Below are positions 24,895 to 34,630 of a DNA stretch of 60,658 nucleotides, piece after piece. The notes under the pieces are model-generated. The model had not been told where the DNA came from and ran no database searches. It saw nothing but the letters and a program-made list of their open reading frames with translations. The position numbers were made by a program, and so were the translations under genes. How positions within the stretch are numbered: position 1 is the first letter of the stretch; each line of letters begins with the position of its first letter. This DNA is from Novosphingobium sp. 28-62-57 (GTDB lineage Bacteria > Pseudomonadota > Alphaproteobacteria > Sphingomonadales > Sphingomonadaceae), in assembly GCA_002256985.1 (NCBI GenBank), contig NCGO01000016.1, forward strand, positions 1-60,658, given 5' to 3'.

Positions 24895-27156
24895 TCAATT
24901 CTGCGCGTTGCTGGGGGGAAGTTCGGCCTGTTCCAGCGGCGCAGGCGTTGCGCGCGGGCGGATCAGCGTATCGCCGGGGGCCACCACCGCCACTTGCGCC
25001 GTAGGCGCGGCTGGCAGGGTTGCGCCCATGTAATCGACGATCAATTCATCGATGCTTGGTTCCCGCCGTGGTTCGAACGCAACCTGCGCATCGCGGACGG
25101 TGCCATAGCGGCGGGCAGACAGCGCCTGACGATCTGCGGCATTGCGCAGGATCGTGGGGCGGATGAACACCATCAGATTGGTCTTCACCCGGCTGCGCGC
25201 GCGCGATTTGAAAGCCTCACCGATGATCGGAATGTCGCCCAGAAACGGCACTTTTTGCAGTGTGCGCTGTTCGTTGTCGTCCAGCAAACCGCCCAGCGCC
25301 ACGATTTCGCGGTCACCCACGGTCACCGTTGTCTTGATCTCGCGCTTGTTGATGATCAGCTCGTTCGACGTGCGCGATACGGTGCCCGCGATCGAGCTGA
25401 CTTCCTGCCGCAGGTCCAGCCGCACGAGGTTTCCGGCATTGATCTGGGGCGTAACGTCCAGCTCGATACCCACATTCTGGCGCTGGATCGTGCGGAATGT
25501 ATCGCTGAAATTGCCGCCCGAAAGCGCCTCTCCGGTGGTTATCGGCACTTCCTGCCCGAACAGGATCGAGGCGGGCACATTGTTGTTGGTGGTGATGTGC
25601 GGGGTGGACAGGATGTTGGAATCCTTGTCCGTCTGCACCGCCGTGATCAGCGCGCCAAGATAGGTGCTATTGCCAAGATCGGTCAGGAAGCCGGAATATC
25701 CGCCGCGTGCCGAGCTAATGGCATTGACCGCATTCTGGCGCAGCAGATCGCCTGCTGCGCTGTTGGTGGAGGTGGTGACGGTCTGCCCGTTGATCAGCGT
25801 GGTCGTCTGGTCAAAATTGTCGGCCAGCAAGCCGCCTGCAATATCGATGATATTGGGCGACGAGTTGGAGAAGTTGGTGACGGTGAAGGGCTTGTTTTCC
25901 CCGCCGAATAACAGCTGCACACCCAGTTCGCGCGCCACATTGTTGGACACTTCAACGATGATCGCTTCGACCAGCACCTGCTGCTGCGGAATATCGAGCT
26001 GGCGGATCACTTCGGAAATGCGGCGCTGTTCATCAGCGGGCGCGGCGATGATGATCGCGTTGGCCCCCGGATAGCGTGTGACCGTGGCATTGCCGCGCCC
26101 GTTGGCCAGCTTGATCGGGCCGCTGCCCAGCCCGCCTGCGGTTGCGCCGATGGGGCTGGTGGCATTGCCGCCGCTGGCCGCAGAAGGCCCGGTGGAGCCT
26201 TGCGTTCCGGCAGACGACGTGCCGCTGCCGCCCACGCCGCCCAGCGAAATGGGGGCCGCGCTGGCTGAGACAACCTCGCCGCCGCCCTGCCCGCCAAGCA
26301 GGCGTTCAAGCACCGGCACCAGTGCGGCGGAATCGGCATGATCGAGCCAGACGACCTTGATCTCGCCGCCCAAGGCCGCCTTTTCATCCAGTTGGCGGGC
26401 CATGGCTGCCAGCTTTGCCAGCGTCGCCGGTTCGCCGCGCATCAGCACGGCATTGGCGCTGTCCACGGCCACCACGGTGGCCAGCGAACGCCCGCCTTCG
26501 CCGCCTGCGGGCACCAGTTGCGTGAGCGCAGTGGCAATCTCGCGCGCGCCAGCGTGTTCGAGCATCACAGTCTGCGTGGCGGCATTATCACGATCAATAT
26601 CGGCCAGCAGCGCACGGATGCGGCGCATGTTGTCGGCATAATCGACCACGACCAGCGAATTGCCCGATTTGTTGGCGGTAATCGCGCCGTCCTTGCTGAT
26701 CAGCGGGCGCAGGGTTTCCACGGCCTGCAAAGCGTCAATCGCGCGCAGGCGAATCACTTCGGTGACCATCTGGCTTTGCATCGCGCCCCGGCTGCCAATG
26801 CGGCTGGGGTTGCTGGCCGCGCCGTCGGCGGGCTGGATGCGGAACGCGCCGTTGCCGGTGGGCACGGCGATCAGGCCATTGGCGCGCAAGGTGGACAGGA
26901 ACACTTCGAAGTATTCCGAACGGCTCAAAGGCCGGTCCGAGACGACGCTGACCTTGGTCTGCACGCGGCTGTCGACAATGAAGGTGCGTCCGGTGACTTC
27001 GGCGGCATCGGCCACGAAGGCGCGAATATCAGCCTCGCGCACATTCAGCGTGTATTGCGCCAGCGCAGCCTGCGGCACGGCCAGCGCAAGCGCGGCGGCA
27101 CCCAGCAGCAGTTTGGGGGAGAAAATCGAGCGCAGTTTCATGGTGAATTCGTTCAT
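24895..27156 (-). CDS. gspD: Type II secretion secretin
   Basis: A 753-residue outer-membrane channel protein. A signal peptide (to about ALA, residue 33) is followed by the N0 domain (YTLNVREADIRAFVADAAEV), N1-N3 repeats joined by a Gly/Ser/Thr-rich linker (about residues 295-350), and the secretin core with QVLVEAIIVEVSNNVARELG, VPITTGEALSGGNFSDTF, IELDVTPQINAGN and a C-terminal GGLLDDNE. The protein is periplasmic and outer membrane. The ATG at 27156 overlaps the gspC stop; a second ATG five codons later would also give a signal peptide. No pilotin gene is visible nearby. Confidence 0.95.
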   Translation of the reverse strand: MNEFTMKLRSIFSPKLLLGAAALALAVPQAALAQYTLNVREADIRAFVADAAEVTGRTFIVDSRVQTKVSVVSDRPLSRSEYFEVFLSTLRANGLIAVPTGNGAFRIQPADGAASNPSRIGSRGAMQSQMVTEVIRLRAIDALQAVETLRPLISKDGAITANKSGNSLVVVDYADNMRRIRALLADIDRDNAATQTVMLEHAGAREIATALTQLVPAGGEGGRSLATVVAVDSANAVLMRGEPATLAKLAAMARQLDEKAALGGEIKVVWLDHADSAALVPVLERLLGGQGGGEVVSASAAPISLGGVGGSGTSSAGTQGSTGPSAASGGNATSPIGATAGGLGSGPIKLANGRGNATVTRYPGANAIIIAAPADEQRRISEVIRQLDIPQQQVLVEAIIVEVSNNVARELGVQLLFGGENKPFTVTNFSNSSPNIIDIAGGLLADNFDQTTTLINGQTVTTSTNSAAGDLLRQNAVNAISSARGGYSGFLTDLGNSTYLGALITAVQTDKDSNILSTPHITTNNNVPASILFGQEVPITTGEALSGGNFSDTFRTIQRQNVGIELDVTPQINAGNLVRLDLRQEVSSIAGTVSRTSNELIINKREIKTTVTVGDREIVALGGLLDDNEQRTLQKVPFLGDIPIIGEAFKSRARSRVKTNLMVFIRPTILRNAADRQALSARRYGTVRDAQVAFEPRREPSIDELIVDYMGATLPAAPTAQVAVVAPGDTLIRPRATPAPLEQAELPPSNAQN

Positions 27157-28136
27157 GGCGCGAGGGTGATCGCGAGGGGAAGCTGGCGATCACCGCGCTT
27201 GACGGTGACCGCAATCGAAGCGCCGGGGCGCAATGCGGCAGACAGGGTGGCCGCATCCGCAGCGCCGGTAATGGCTTTGCCATCAACGGCCTGAATCACA
27301 TCGCCTGCCTGAAACCCGGCGGCGCGAAAGGTGCTGCCATCGCCTGTGGCCAGCAATTCAAGGCCGACCACCCGCCCCCCTTCGGCGCGCGGGCCGAAGT
27401 TCACGCCAGTACGCAGCGCTTCCACGCTGATCGCGCCGCCTGCAGGGGTGGCTCCGGGCGGCGGCGCAACGGGGTTTGCCGCAACCACATTGGCCGCATC
27501 GGGTGCCGCGCCGGACTGGTCCAGATAGAGCAGTTCCTTTGCGCCATTGTGCATGAGTTCAACGTGATCGAACGTCACCGCAGAAAGTGTGACGCCGCCC
27601 TGCACTTCGGCCCCCACGCGATAGACCTGCTGCACCCCATCAGCCCCGGCGATGATCGCGGTGCCGCCACCGCCCGGCGTGGCGCGGGTGGCAAAGAGGG
27701 TGAGCGCGAGCGACGTGACCGCACCGGTCGATTCGGCCTGCGCCACAGGTGCTGCATTGCGGTTGAACGGATCGACGCTGGCAAAGAGCGCCGCGCGCGC
27801 AGTGGGCGAGAGGACCCGCACGCCTTGGGGGCGCCACTCACCCACTGGCGATACCGGCGTGATGATAGCCCAGAACAGCGCAGCCCCCAGCAGGGCACTG
27901 ACCACTGCCAATAGCCACCAAAGCACCGCGTGCATCGAAGGCAGACTTGCTGCCCCGCCCAGCTTGCTTCCCGGCCTGATCAGCGTGATCCCCCCGAATC
28001 TCAAATGCGCTTTCCCTTCAGATGCGGCCGGCCCTTCCGACGCGGCAGACCCTTCCGATACGGCAGGCATAGCTTGATCGCCCCGATTCACAAATGCCTG
28101 CCGCCAATCGCTCTGCCGCAAGGTCCAAGCAGGCAT
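27153..28136 (-). CDS. gspC: Type II secretion system protein C
   Basis: A 327-residue bitopic protein that links the inner platform to the secretin. The cytosolic N-terminus carries a tandem repeat of SEG-containing units (about residues 27-41). One membrane helix is at about 69-91. The HR domain follows (FNRNAAPVAQAES...SLALTLFATRA), and a C-terminal PDZ domain with GLELLATGDGSTFRAAGFQAGDVIQAVDG. Two starts are possible: ATG 28136, or ATG 28070 (MPAVSEGS); neither has a clear ribosome binding site. It is the first gene of the gsp operon. Confidence 0.87.
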   Translation of the reverse strand: MPAWTLRQSDWRQAFVNRGDQAMPAVSEGSAASEGPAASEGKAHLRFGGITLIRPGSKLGGAASLPSMHAVLWWLLAVVSALLGAALFWAIITPVSPVGEWRPQGVRVLSPTARAALFASVDPFNRNAAPVAQAESTGAVTSLALTLFATRATPGGGGTAIIAGADGVQQVYRVGAEVQGGVTLSAVTFDHVELMHNGAKELLYLDQSGAAPDAANVVAANPVAPPPGATPAGGAISVEALRTGVNFGPRAEGGRVVGLELLATGDGSTFRAAGFQAGDVIQAVDGKAITGAADAATLSAALRPGASIAVTVKRGDRQLPLAITLAP

Positions 28137-28270
28137 TTGCTACGGTGGTGTGACAAACACTTGGCAATCCCAACCGGCTGCAAACGCGGCTTCGCCACCA
28201 GCCATAGCGGCGGCAGATGACAGTTTGCACCAGATGACAATGGCCAAGTCTTAAGCCAGAGATTGGGGCG

Positions 28271-28768
28271 ATGCTATCCCTTCTGCCCTCCCCGGTTCAT
28301 CGCATGGTGCTGCGCACGGCCCACGCCCTGCGCCTGCGCTGGTGGCGGCTGACAAAGCGGACAGTGCGTGGCTGCAGCGTGATTGCCATTGATGCGCAAG
28401 GCCGCATTCTGCTGGTGCGCCACAGCTATCACGCCCGCGACACATGGATGTTGCCGGGCGGAGGCTTGGGCCGGGACGAAAACCTGCTCTCTGCCGCGGT
28501 GCGCGAACTGGCCGAGGAGACTGGCTGCGTTTTGACAGAGGCTGCGCATATCGGATCGGTCACTCTGGACCGTAGCGGATGGACCAACCTGATCGAAGTG
28601 ATCTGCGGCCGCGCGGAAGGCACTCCGGCGCCGGATGGGCGCGAGATCGAAGAGGCGCGCTTTTTTGCGCCTGATGCCCTGCCTGAGCGGACAAGCGGGC
28701 CGACACACCAAATGATTGCGAAGTGGCAGGATTACAAAGCGAAGCTTCAAAACGGTAATTCGGCCTGA
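28271..28768 (+). CDS. Nudix hydrolase
   Basis: A 165-residue protein with a complete Nudix box at residues 64-86: G64, E70, R78-E79, E82-E83 and G85 (GGLGRDENLLSAAVRELAEE then TGC). It hydrolyses a nucleoside diphosphate linked to another group, with metal bound by the RE..EE glutamates; the substrate cannot be read from the sequence. An N-terminal Arg/Trp-rich stretch (residues 11-33) comes before the domain. Its end overlaps the end of convergent dinB by 22 bases. A housekeeping or sanitising role beside the translesion polymerase is possible, but the two are on opposite strands. Confidence 0.88.
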   Translation: MLSLLPSPVHRMVLRTAHALRLRWWRLTKRTVRGCSVIAIDAQGRILLVRHSYHARDTWMLPGGGLGRDENLLSAAVRELAEETGCVLTEAAHIGSVTLDRSGWTNLIEVICGRAEGTPAPDGREIEEARFFAPDALPERTSGPTHQMIAKWQDYKAKLQNGNSA

Positions 28769-29883
28769 AGCACCGGCAGCGCCGCGTCCTGTGCGGCTTC
28801 ATCGGCATCTTCCCCTTCCAGCGCGGACAGTGTCAAACCCATCAGGCGGATCGGTTTGGGCAGCGGCAATTGCGCGTCGAGCAGGTCGCGTGAAAGCGTT
28901 GCAAACTCGGCCTTGTCTGCAATCACGCGCGGCAGCGATTTGGCCCGGGTGCAGGGGGTGAAATCGTTGAACTTCATCTTGAGCGTGACCGTACGCCCCT
29001 TTGCCCCACTGCGTTCGATCCGCTCCCACACGATCTCGATGATGTGTTCCAGCGTCTCACGCAGGGCCGACCCTGACGAGATATCACGCTCGAACGTGCG
29101 TTCGCCGCCCACCGATTTGCGGGCGCGGTCTGCTTTTACCTGCCGCAGATCAATGCCGCGCACGGCGCGATAGAGGTAATCGGCCTGACTGCCGAAGTTT
29201 GCGCGCAGGAAGGCAAGGTCCTTGGCGCGCAAGTCGGCCCCGGTTTCTATGCCCAGTCTGGCCATTTTCTCCGCCCCGCGCGGGCCGATGCCGTGGAAGC
29301 GGCGGACCGGCAGAGCCGCAACAAAGGCTGCGCCCTCACCGGGACGGATCACGCACAGGCCATCGGGTTTGTTCTGATCGCTGGCGATCTTGGCCAGAAA
29401 CTTGTTGTAGGAAACGCCCGCGCTGGCGGTCAGGCCCGTTTCGGCGTGGATGCGCTGGCGGATCAGTTCAGCGATGCGGGTGGCAGAGCCGATGCCGCGA
29501 ATGTCATCGGTGACGTCGAGATAGGCCTCATCGAGCGAGAGCGGTTCGACATGCGGGGTGAAGTGCAGGAAAACGCTGCGGATTTTCTGCGAGACCGCCT
29601 TGTACACCTCGAAACGGGGCCGGCAAAAGATCAGGTCCGGGCACAGTTGCACCGCGCGGGCCGATGGCATGGCCGAGCGCACGCCAAACTTGCGCGCCTC
29701 ATAGCTGGCGGCTGCCACCACCCCGCGCCCGGATGACCCGCCAACCGCCACGGGCAATCCGCGCAGCGAAGGATCATCACGCTGTTCCACGCTGGCAAAG
29801 AAGGCGTCCATATCGACATGGATGATCTTGCGAATGCCAAGTGCCGTGCGGTCTGGTTCAAGATCGGCGGGCGAAAGCTCCAT
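28747..29883 (-). CDS. dinB: DNA polymerase IV (Y-family translesion polymerase)
   Basis: A 378-residue Y-family polymerase. The palm has the metal ligands in IIHVDMDAFFASVEQR and LSLDEAYLDVTDD; the thumb has helix-hairpin-helix GIGPRGAEKMARLGI; the little finger follows and the protein ends QAELPF, a good beta-clamp binding peptide. The polymerase copies damaged or misaligned templates with low fidelity. I chose the ATG at 29883 (MELSPADLEP); another ATG at 29916 adds 11 residues. No obvious LexA box was found in the short upstream region, which is shared with the divergent transporter gene. Confidence 0.95.
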   Translation of the reverse strand: MELSPADLEPDRTALGIRKIIHVDMDAFFASVEQRDDPSLRGLPVAVGGSSGRGVVAAASYEARKFGVRSAMPSARAVQLCPDLIFCRPRFEVYKAVSQKIRSVFLHFTPHVEPLSLDEAYLDVTDDIRGIGSATRIAELIRQRIHAETGLTASAGVSYNKFLAKIASDQNKPDGLCVIRPGEGAAFVAALPVRRFHGIGPRGAEKMARLGIETGADLRAKDLAFLRANFGSQADYLYRAVRGIDLRQVKADRARKSVGGERTFERDISSGSALRETLEHIIEIVWERIERSGAKGRTVTLKMKFNDFTPCTRAKSLPRVIADKAEFATLSRDLLDAQLPLPKPIRLMGLTLSALEGEDADEAAQDAALPVLQAELPF

Positions 29884-29957
29884 ACAGGGATGATACGCTG
29901 TTTTGCAGCGCAACATAAAGGGTAGGAATCACAGGCGTTCTGGGCCACTAGGCAGTT

Positions 29958-31220
29958 ATGCCTTCGAACAACACTCCGGCCGGCAAGCGCACCATGGGCG
30001 AGCGCGAGACGATTGCGATGATGGCGCTGGTCATGGCTTTGCAGGCTTTGGCGGTGGACGCGATGCTGCCTGCGCTGGGCTTCATCGCTGGCGATTTGGG
30101 GGTGACCGATCCCAACCGGCGGCAGCTGGTGATCGGTGCGTTCATGCTGGCTTCGGGCTTTGCTTCGCTATTTCCCGGATCGCTGGCAGACCGTTACGGG
30201 CGCAGGCCGGTGCTGCTTTCATGCATCGGTCTGTACATTGTGTTTTCGCTGGGATGCGCGCTGGTCACCTCGTTCGATGCGCTGCTGGTGATGCGTGTGC
30301 TGCAGGCGATTGGCTGCGGCGGCCTTGCCGTGCTGCCGGGTGCGATCATCCGCGATCGCTTTGCCGGCGACCAGATGGCCAAGCAGATGTCGATCATATC
30401 GATGGTGTTTCTGGTGGTGCCAATGCTGGCCCCCAGCATTGGGCAGATCGTGCTGCTGTTTGCCGGGTGGCGCTGGATCTTTGTGTTTCTTGCTGTGATG
30501 GCCGTATTGATGGCGGCATGGGTGTTCATCCGCCTGCCCGAAACGCTGCATCCCGAATATCGCCAGCCGATCCGCCCGATGGCCATAGCGGTAAACATGG
30601 CGGGCGCTGCCACCAACCGTTCGGCCATCGGCTATGTGCTGGGCGGGGCTATGACGTTTGGCGGGCTGATCGGCTATGTCAATTGTTCGCAGCAACTGGT
30701 GGCCGAGCACTTCGGCGCGGGCGAGACGTTCCCGCTGCTGTTCGGCCTTTCGGCGCTGATGATGGCGGTGGCCAACTTTTCAAACTCGCGCATTGTCGAA
30801 CGGTTTGGCGCGCGGCGCGTGTCGCATACGGCGGTGCTGGTGTTCATTGCGGTGAGCGCGGTGCAAGTGTGGTTTGCCAGCGGAACGGGCCAGACGCTGT
30901 GGCAATTCATGCCGCTGATGATCATGAACATGATCCTGATCGGCTTCATCGGCGCCAATTTCGGCTCGATTGCATTGCAGCCCTTTGCCAGCACGGCGGG
31001 ATCGGCCAGTTCGATGCATGCCTTCCTGCGCATGGTCATCGGATCGGTCATCGGGATCATTGTCGGTCAAGCTTATGACAACACCGCGCTGCCGCTGGCC
31101 ATTGCCCTGCTGGTGTGCGGTCTGATCAGCCTTTCGCTGGTGCTGTTCAGCGAGAAGGGGAAGCTGTTCCGCCGCATCCACCCGCCGGGCACGCCGCGCC
31201 CGATCGTGCTGGAACATTGA
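29958..31220 (+). CDS. MFS transporter, Bcr/CflA drug-resistance type
   Basis: A 420-residue protein with 12 predicted helices. Residues 20-50 (MALVMALQALAVDAMLPALGFIAGDLGV) hold the DHA1-type motif D with A-DAMLPALP-like sequence, and motif A is GSLADRYGRRPVLL in loop 2-3. This pattern fits the Bcr/CflA group, which exports bicyclomycin, chloramphenicol and also dipeptides or cysteine. It is divergent from dinB. Substrate unknown. Confidence 0.87.
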   Translation: MPSNNTPAGKRTMGERETIAMMALVMALQALAVDAMLPALGFIAGDLGVTDPNRRQLVIGAFMLASGFASLFPGSLADRYGRRPVLLSCIGLYIVFSLGCALVTSFDALLVMRVLQAIGCGGLAVLPGAIIRDRFAGDQMAKQMSIISMVFLVVPMLAPSIGQIVLLFAGWRWIFVFLAVMAVLMAAWVFIRLPETLHPEYRQPIRPMAIAVNMAGAATNRSAIGYVLGGAMTFGGLIGYVNCSQQLVAEHFGAGETFPLLFGLSALMMAVANFSNSRIVERFGARRVSHTAVLVFIAVSAVQVWFASGTGQTLWQFMPLMIMNMILIGFIGANFGSIALQPFASTAGSASSMHAFLRMVIGSVIGIIVGQAYDNTALPLAIALLVCGLISLSLVLFSEKGKLFRRIHPPGTPRPIVLEH

Positions 31221-31226
31221 CCGCTT

Positions 31227-33260
31227 TCAGGCGCGCGAGGCCACAGACCTTTTCTTTTTGGTGACGCTGGCCTGCATGGCCGCAAGCGCCACTTCCACGC
31301 TCTCCGGTCGGCCAAAGTGGTATCCTTGCACCAGCCGGATACCCATGGCGCGGGCGGTGGCGGCTTGTGCCTCATCCTCTACGCCCTCGATCGTGCAATC
31401 GATGCCAAGCTGCCATGACAGCGAAATGATCGTGCCAACCAGCGCACGCGCGCCCGGATCGGTGGCAAGGGCGCGGGACAGTTCCTGATCGATCTTGATC
31501 ATGTCCAGCGGGAGCCGGTGCACCTGGCTGAGGCTGGACCAGCCTGCGCCGAAATCATCGAGCGCGATGCGGAAGCCTTTGGCACGGAACGTCTGCAACT
31601 GCGCCTCGGCACGCTTGGCATCGGCCAGCAAGGCGCGCTCGGTCACTTCGAGGATGATCGCACCCGCAGGTGCGCCAGCCTCTTGTGCCAGCCGCCACAG
31701 GGCGTCCGCCGTCCCGGCGCGCATCACATCGCGCGGGGCAAGGTTGATCGACAGGGTGCGGCCATAATCCCACGCGCGGCATTCACGCAGGGCGCGGGCC
31801 ATGACCATGCGGGTCAATTCGCCGGTCCGGCCAGTGGCTTCGGCCAGCGCCATGAATTGCCCGGGAGCGAGCCAGCGTTCGCCATCCGGGCTCCAGCGGA
31901 CGAAAGCCTCGTACCCGGAAATCGCGCCGGACTGGCCATCGATGATCGGCTGATAGAGCAAGCGCAGCCGGTTGTTCAGATCGCTGTCATTGAACAGACG
32001 GGTGATGGACGCGCGGTCCTGCAGTTCGGCCTCGTCATCGGGGGTGAACACCACCACGGTGCCATCAGACTGCTCCTTGGCCTTGTAGAGCGCCGCGTCT
32101 GCGCGTTCGAGGCAGTCGCTGACGCTGGCGCCGTCCATCCGGTGCACTCCCACCGAACCCGACAGGCGCAAGACTGCTCCGGCATGCGGAACCGGCGCGC
32201 GCAAGGCCTCGGACAGCTCCATGGCCAGCGCACGGACCGCGTCTTCATCAAGATCGGCATCGAACACAGCGGCAAATTCATCACCGCCAAGGCGGCCAAA
32301 GCAGCGCACGCGCTCAAACGTGGCCAGACGGTTCGCCACTGCGGCAAGGACGGTGTCGCCCGCGGCATGGCCATACGTGTCGTTGATATGCTTGAAGCCA
32401 TCGAGGTCGATCAGCGCGAGCCATGCCTTGCCCGGCTCGAGGTTCGGCGCGGCAAGCTCCTGCTCCAGTTCGGCAAGGATCGCCCGGCGGTTCAAGGCCC
32501 CGGTCAAGGGATCGATGGTGGCCTGCTGCAGATTTTCATGCGCCAGTTGCGCCGCTTCGCGTTCGCGCCGGAACAATTGCTGGCGCGACAGTTCAAGCCG
32601 CACGAAATCGCGGTGATGACCATTGGTAATGAGCAGCAAGATCGACGTGATAATCACCTGCACCAGTAACACCATCAGCGTGTTCGGGTGGCCACTGAAC
32701 AGGATTTGCCCGCTTGTGGGAATTGTGACGGCGATAGCAATGCGCAAAGCCGTCAGCGGCGAATGGCCAAGCCCAAGAATGCCGGAAAACAGCGTTATTG
32801 CCGTTACATAGTGAATGAAGGACTGCTGGGCCGTGTCGCCGTAGGCGTAAAGAACCATGGTCCAGAGCGCGAGCACGAAGGCCGACACTGCGCCGATCCA
32901 GCTCATCGCGCGCAAATCGCGGCGCAACACGGCCAAAGAGCGTTGGGCAACGGCACCCGGCCGCCAGTAAATCGCCCTCCACACGGCAAAGCTGCCTACG
33001 ACCACTGGCCCGAACAACGTGAGCCAGTCTGGCGCATGACCGTGGAACTTCAGGGCCGTCAAAACTGCAATGAAAGCCACGACCACGTAGAGCAACGGCA
33101 GGCGGTGCGACAGGCTTCTGGCATAGGCCAGGGTAAAGCCATCCCCTTCATGAAGATCCCAACGGCCAAAAACCCCCCGGCCAAGGCGGGACACCCAGCC
33201 AGACAGCCCGGGCCGTGCCGGACTGGAAAGATCGGGAAGGGGACTGGGCCGCATGGACAT
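31227..33260 (-). CDS. Membrane-bound GGDEF-EAL cyclic-di-GMP protein
   Basis: A 677-residue protein. An N-terminal membrane region of five or six helices (about residues 53-212) is followed by a coiled-coil-like stretch (216-246), a GGDEF domain with an intact GGDEF at 325-329, and an EAL domain. No RxxD inhibitory site lies before GGDEF. In the EAL domain the first motif reads EAF (451-453) instead of EAL, but the metal and catalytic residues look present: N506, E538, the DDFG pair at 568-569, K589 and E625. Both c-di-GMP synthesis and breakdown are therefore possible. The membrane domain may sense an input through its helices. It is a single-gene unit between the MFS transporter and the LysR gene. 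Confidence 0.92.
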   Translation of the reverse strand: MSMRPSPLPDLSSPARPGLSGWVSRLGRGVFGRWDLHEGDGFTLAYARSLSHRLPLLYVVVAFIAVLTALKFHGHAPDWLTLFGPVVVGSFAVWRAIYWRPGAVAQRSLAVLRRDLRAMSWIGAVSAFVLALWTMVLYAYGDTAQQSFIHYVTAITLFSGILGLGHSPLTALRIAIAVTIPTSGQILFSGHPNTLMVLLVQVIITSILLLITNGHHRDFVRLELSRQQLFRREREAAQLAHENLQQATIDPLTGALNRRAILAELEQELAAPNLEPGKAWLALIDLDGFKHINDTYGHAAGDTVLAAVANRLATFERVRCFGRLGGDEFAAVFDADLDEDAVRALAMELSEALRAPVPHAGAVLRLSGSVGVHRMDGASVSDCLERADAALYKAKEQSDGTVVVFTPDDEAELQDRASITRLFNDSDLNNRLRLLYQPIIDGQSGAISGYEAFVRWSPDGERWLAPGQFMALAEATGRTGELTRMVMARALRECRAWDYGRTLSINLAPRDVMRAGTADALWRLAQEAGAPAGAIILEVTERALLADAKRAEAQLQTFRAKGFRIALDDFGAGWSSLSQVHRLPLDMIKIDQELSRALATDPGARALVGTIISLSWQLGIDCTIEGVEDEAQAATARAMGIRLVQGYHFGRPESVEVALAAMQASVTKKKRSVASRA

Positions 33261-33326
33261 TGCCGCGCGGTCTAGCAGGCTTTGGTTAACAGCGCGTAAG
33301 AAGCAACTATCTGGAAAAAGGGGAGT

Positions 33327-34124
33327 CTATTGCGAAAGCGCTTCGACAAGCGCCTTGACCTTTTTCTGGCGCCACTGCGGCAGCGGCGCGACCAGCCAAT
33401 ACCCGCGCCGGACCCTTTCGGCCTCCCCAATGGTCACGACGCGGCCCGAGGCGATGGCCCCCTCGGCCAGTTGCAGCGGCACGTGCGCCCGGCCAAGTCC
33501 TGCGCGCGCGGCGCTGATGGCCGTGCCTGCATCACCCACCGAAAACCCGACATCACCGCCGCCCGGTGCAGGATCGCCGGGCCAGCCGATCCACGGACAA
33601 TCAGCCGCCGGATCAGGCGCGCACACCGTTACCATCAGCGGTTCACCCAGCGCGATCCCTTCAAGATCACCGGGGCCTTCGGACCAGCGCACGGCCAGAT
33701 CAAGATTGGCCTCGGTAAAATCAATATCGGCATCACCACCGACCAGCGAGAAACGCATTTGCGGATTGCCCGCGCGGAATTCGGCCAATCGTGGTGAGAG
33801 CCATGCGGCGAAGAAATCGCGGGGGCAGGCAATGGTATAGACGTGGCTGGATTGCCCCGCCTGCATCGACTGCACGCCCTCTTCAAAGCGCAGGAAACCT
33901 TCGCGGATCGCATCGAGCCCCGCGATGGCCTCGTCGGTCAGTTCCAGCCCTTTGGACGTGCGGCGGAACAGGACCACGCCCAGCAAGTCTTCCAAAGCCC
34001 GGATCTGCTGGCCGACCGCCGCCGGGGTTACCGCCAGTTCATCGGCGGCGCGCGTGAACGACAGGTGGCGTGCGGCAGCATCCAGCACGCGCAGGCCGTT
34101 CAGCGGGAGATGGGTCCGTTTCAT
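33327..34124 (-). CDS. LysR family transcriptional regulator (GcvA-like)
   Basis: A 265-residue regulator. The winged helix-turn-helix is at residues 6-65 (LNGLRVLDAAARHLSFTRAA, then ELAVTPAAVGQQIRALED). The effector-binding domain follows with IACPRDFFAAWLSPRLAEF and DLAVRWSEGPGDLEG. The N-terminal sequence resembles GcvA-type regulators. It is about 35 residues shorter than usual LysR proteins; the reduction seems to be in the effector domain's second lobe. No divergently transcribed target is present: the next gene in front of its promoter is apaG on the same strand. Target and ligand unknown. Confidence 0.87.
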   Translation of the reverse strand: MKRTHLPLNGLRVLDAAARHLSFTRAADELAVTPAAVGQQIRALEDLLGVVLFRRTSKGLELTDEAIAGLDAIREGFLRFEEGVQSMQAGQSSHVYTIACPRDFFAAWLSPRLAEFRAGNPQMRFSLVGGDADIDFTEANLDLAVRWSEGPGDLEGIALGEPLMVTVCAPDPAADCPWIGWPGDPAPGGGDVGFSVGDAGTAISAARAGLGRAHVPLQLAEGAIASGRVVTIGEAERVRRGYWLVAPLPQWRQKKVKALVEALSQ

Positions 34125-34136
34125 TGCGAAACGTCG

Positions 34137-34535
34137 TTAGTTTGCCGGAGCAGGTGCCGCCAGTGGAAAAAACGGGATGGCCACATCGAACAGCGATCCA
34201 TCGGCGCGCTGCATGGTGTAGTGACCTTCCATGCTGCCATGGTGCGTGCCGAGCGGACAGCCGGAAACGTAATCATGGCTCTGCCCCGGCTGGAGCACGG
34301 GCTGTTCACCGACCACGCCATCGCCGTCGACGAAATTGACCATGCCGCGCCCATCAGTGATCCGCCAATGCCGCGAGAGCAGATGCACGGGTTGGCCCGA
34401 ATCGTTTTCGATCCGGATGTGATAGACCCAGAACCATTTGCCGGCTTCCACCCGCGATTGTTCGGGCAGGAAGTTGACGGCGACTCGCACCGTGACCCCA
34501 TCGGTCATCGCGGCGTGCTGAAAAAGCTGCTTCAT
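34137..34535 (-). CDS. apaG: ApaG domain protein
   Basis: A 132-residue protein that is essentially one ApaG domain (fibronectin III-like): VRVAVNFLPEQS, FWVYHIRIEND, LLSRHWRITDGRG, PGQSHDYVSGCPLGTHHGSM and FDVAIPFFPL are the family's blocks. ApaG is tied to Co2+ resistance and Ap4A metabolism, but its biochemical role is unclear. The ATG at 34535 has AAGGGAC just upstream; the frame extends to 34571 but runs into the divergent recO region. It ends 12 bases before the LysR gene starts. Confidence 0.93.
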   Translation of the reverse strand: MKQLFQHAAMTDGVTVRVAVNFLPEQSRVEAGKWFWVYHIRIENDSGQPVHLLSRHWRITDGRGMVNFVDGDGVVGEQPVLQPGQSHDYVSGCPLGTHHGSMEGHYTMQRADGSLFDVAIPFFPLAAPAPAN

Positions 34536-34630
34536 GTCCCTTAAACTACCGCAGAACGACCTGTGTTCCAATGCGCTTGTTCAACTTTGTGGTGCTTGCC
34601 CGAAAAGGCAATGCAGCGCAGAGACTCCCC

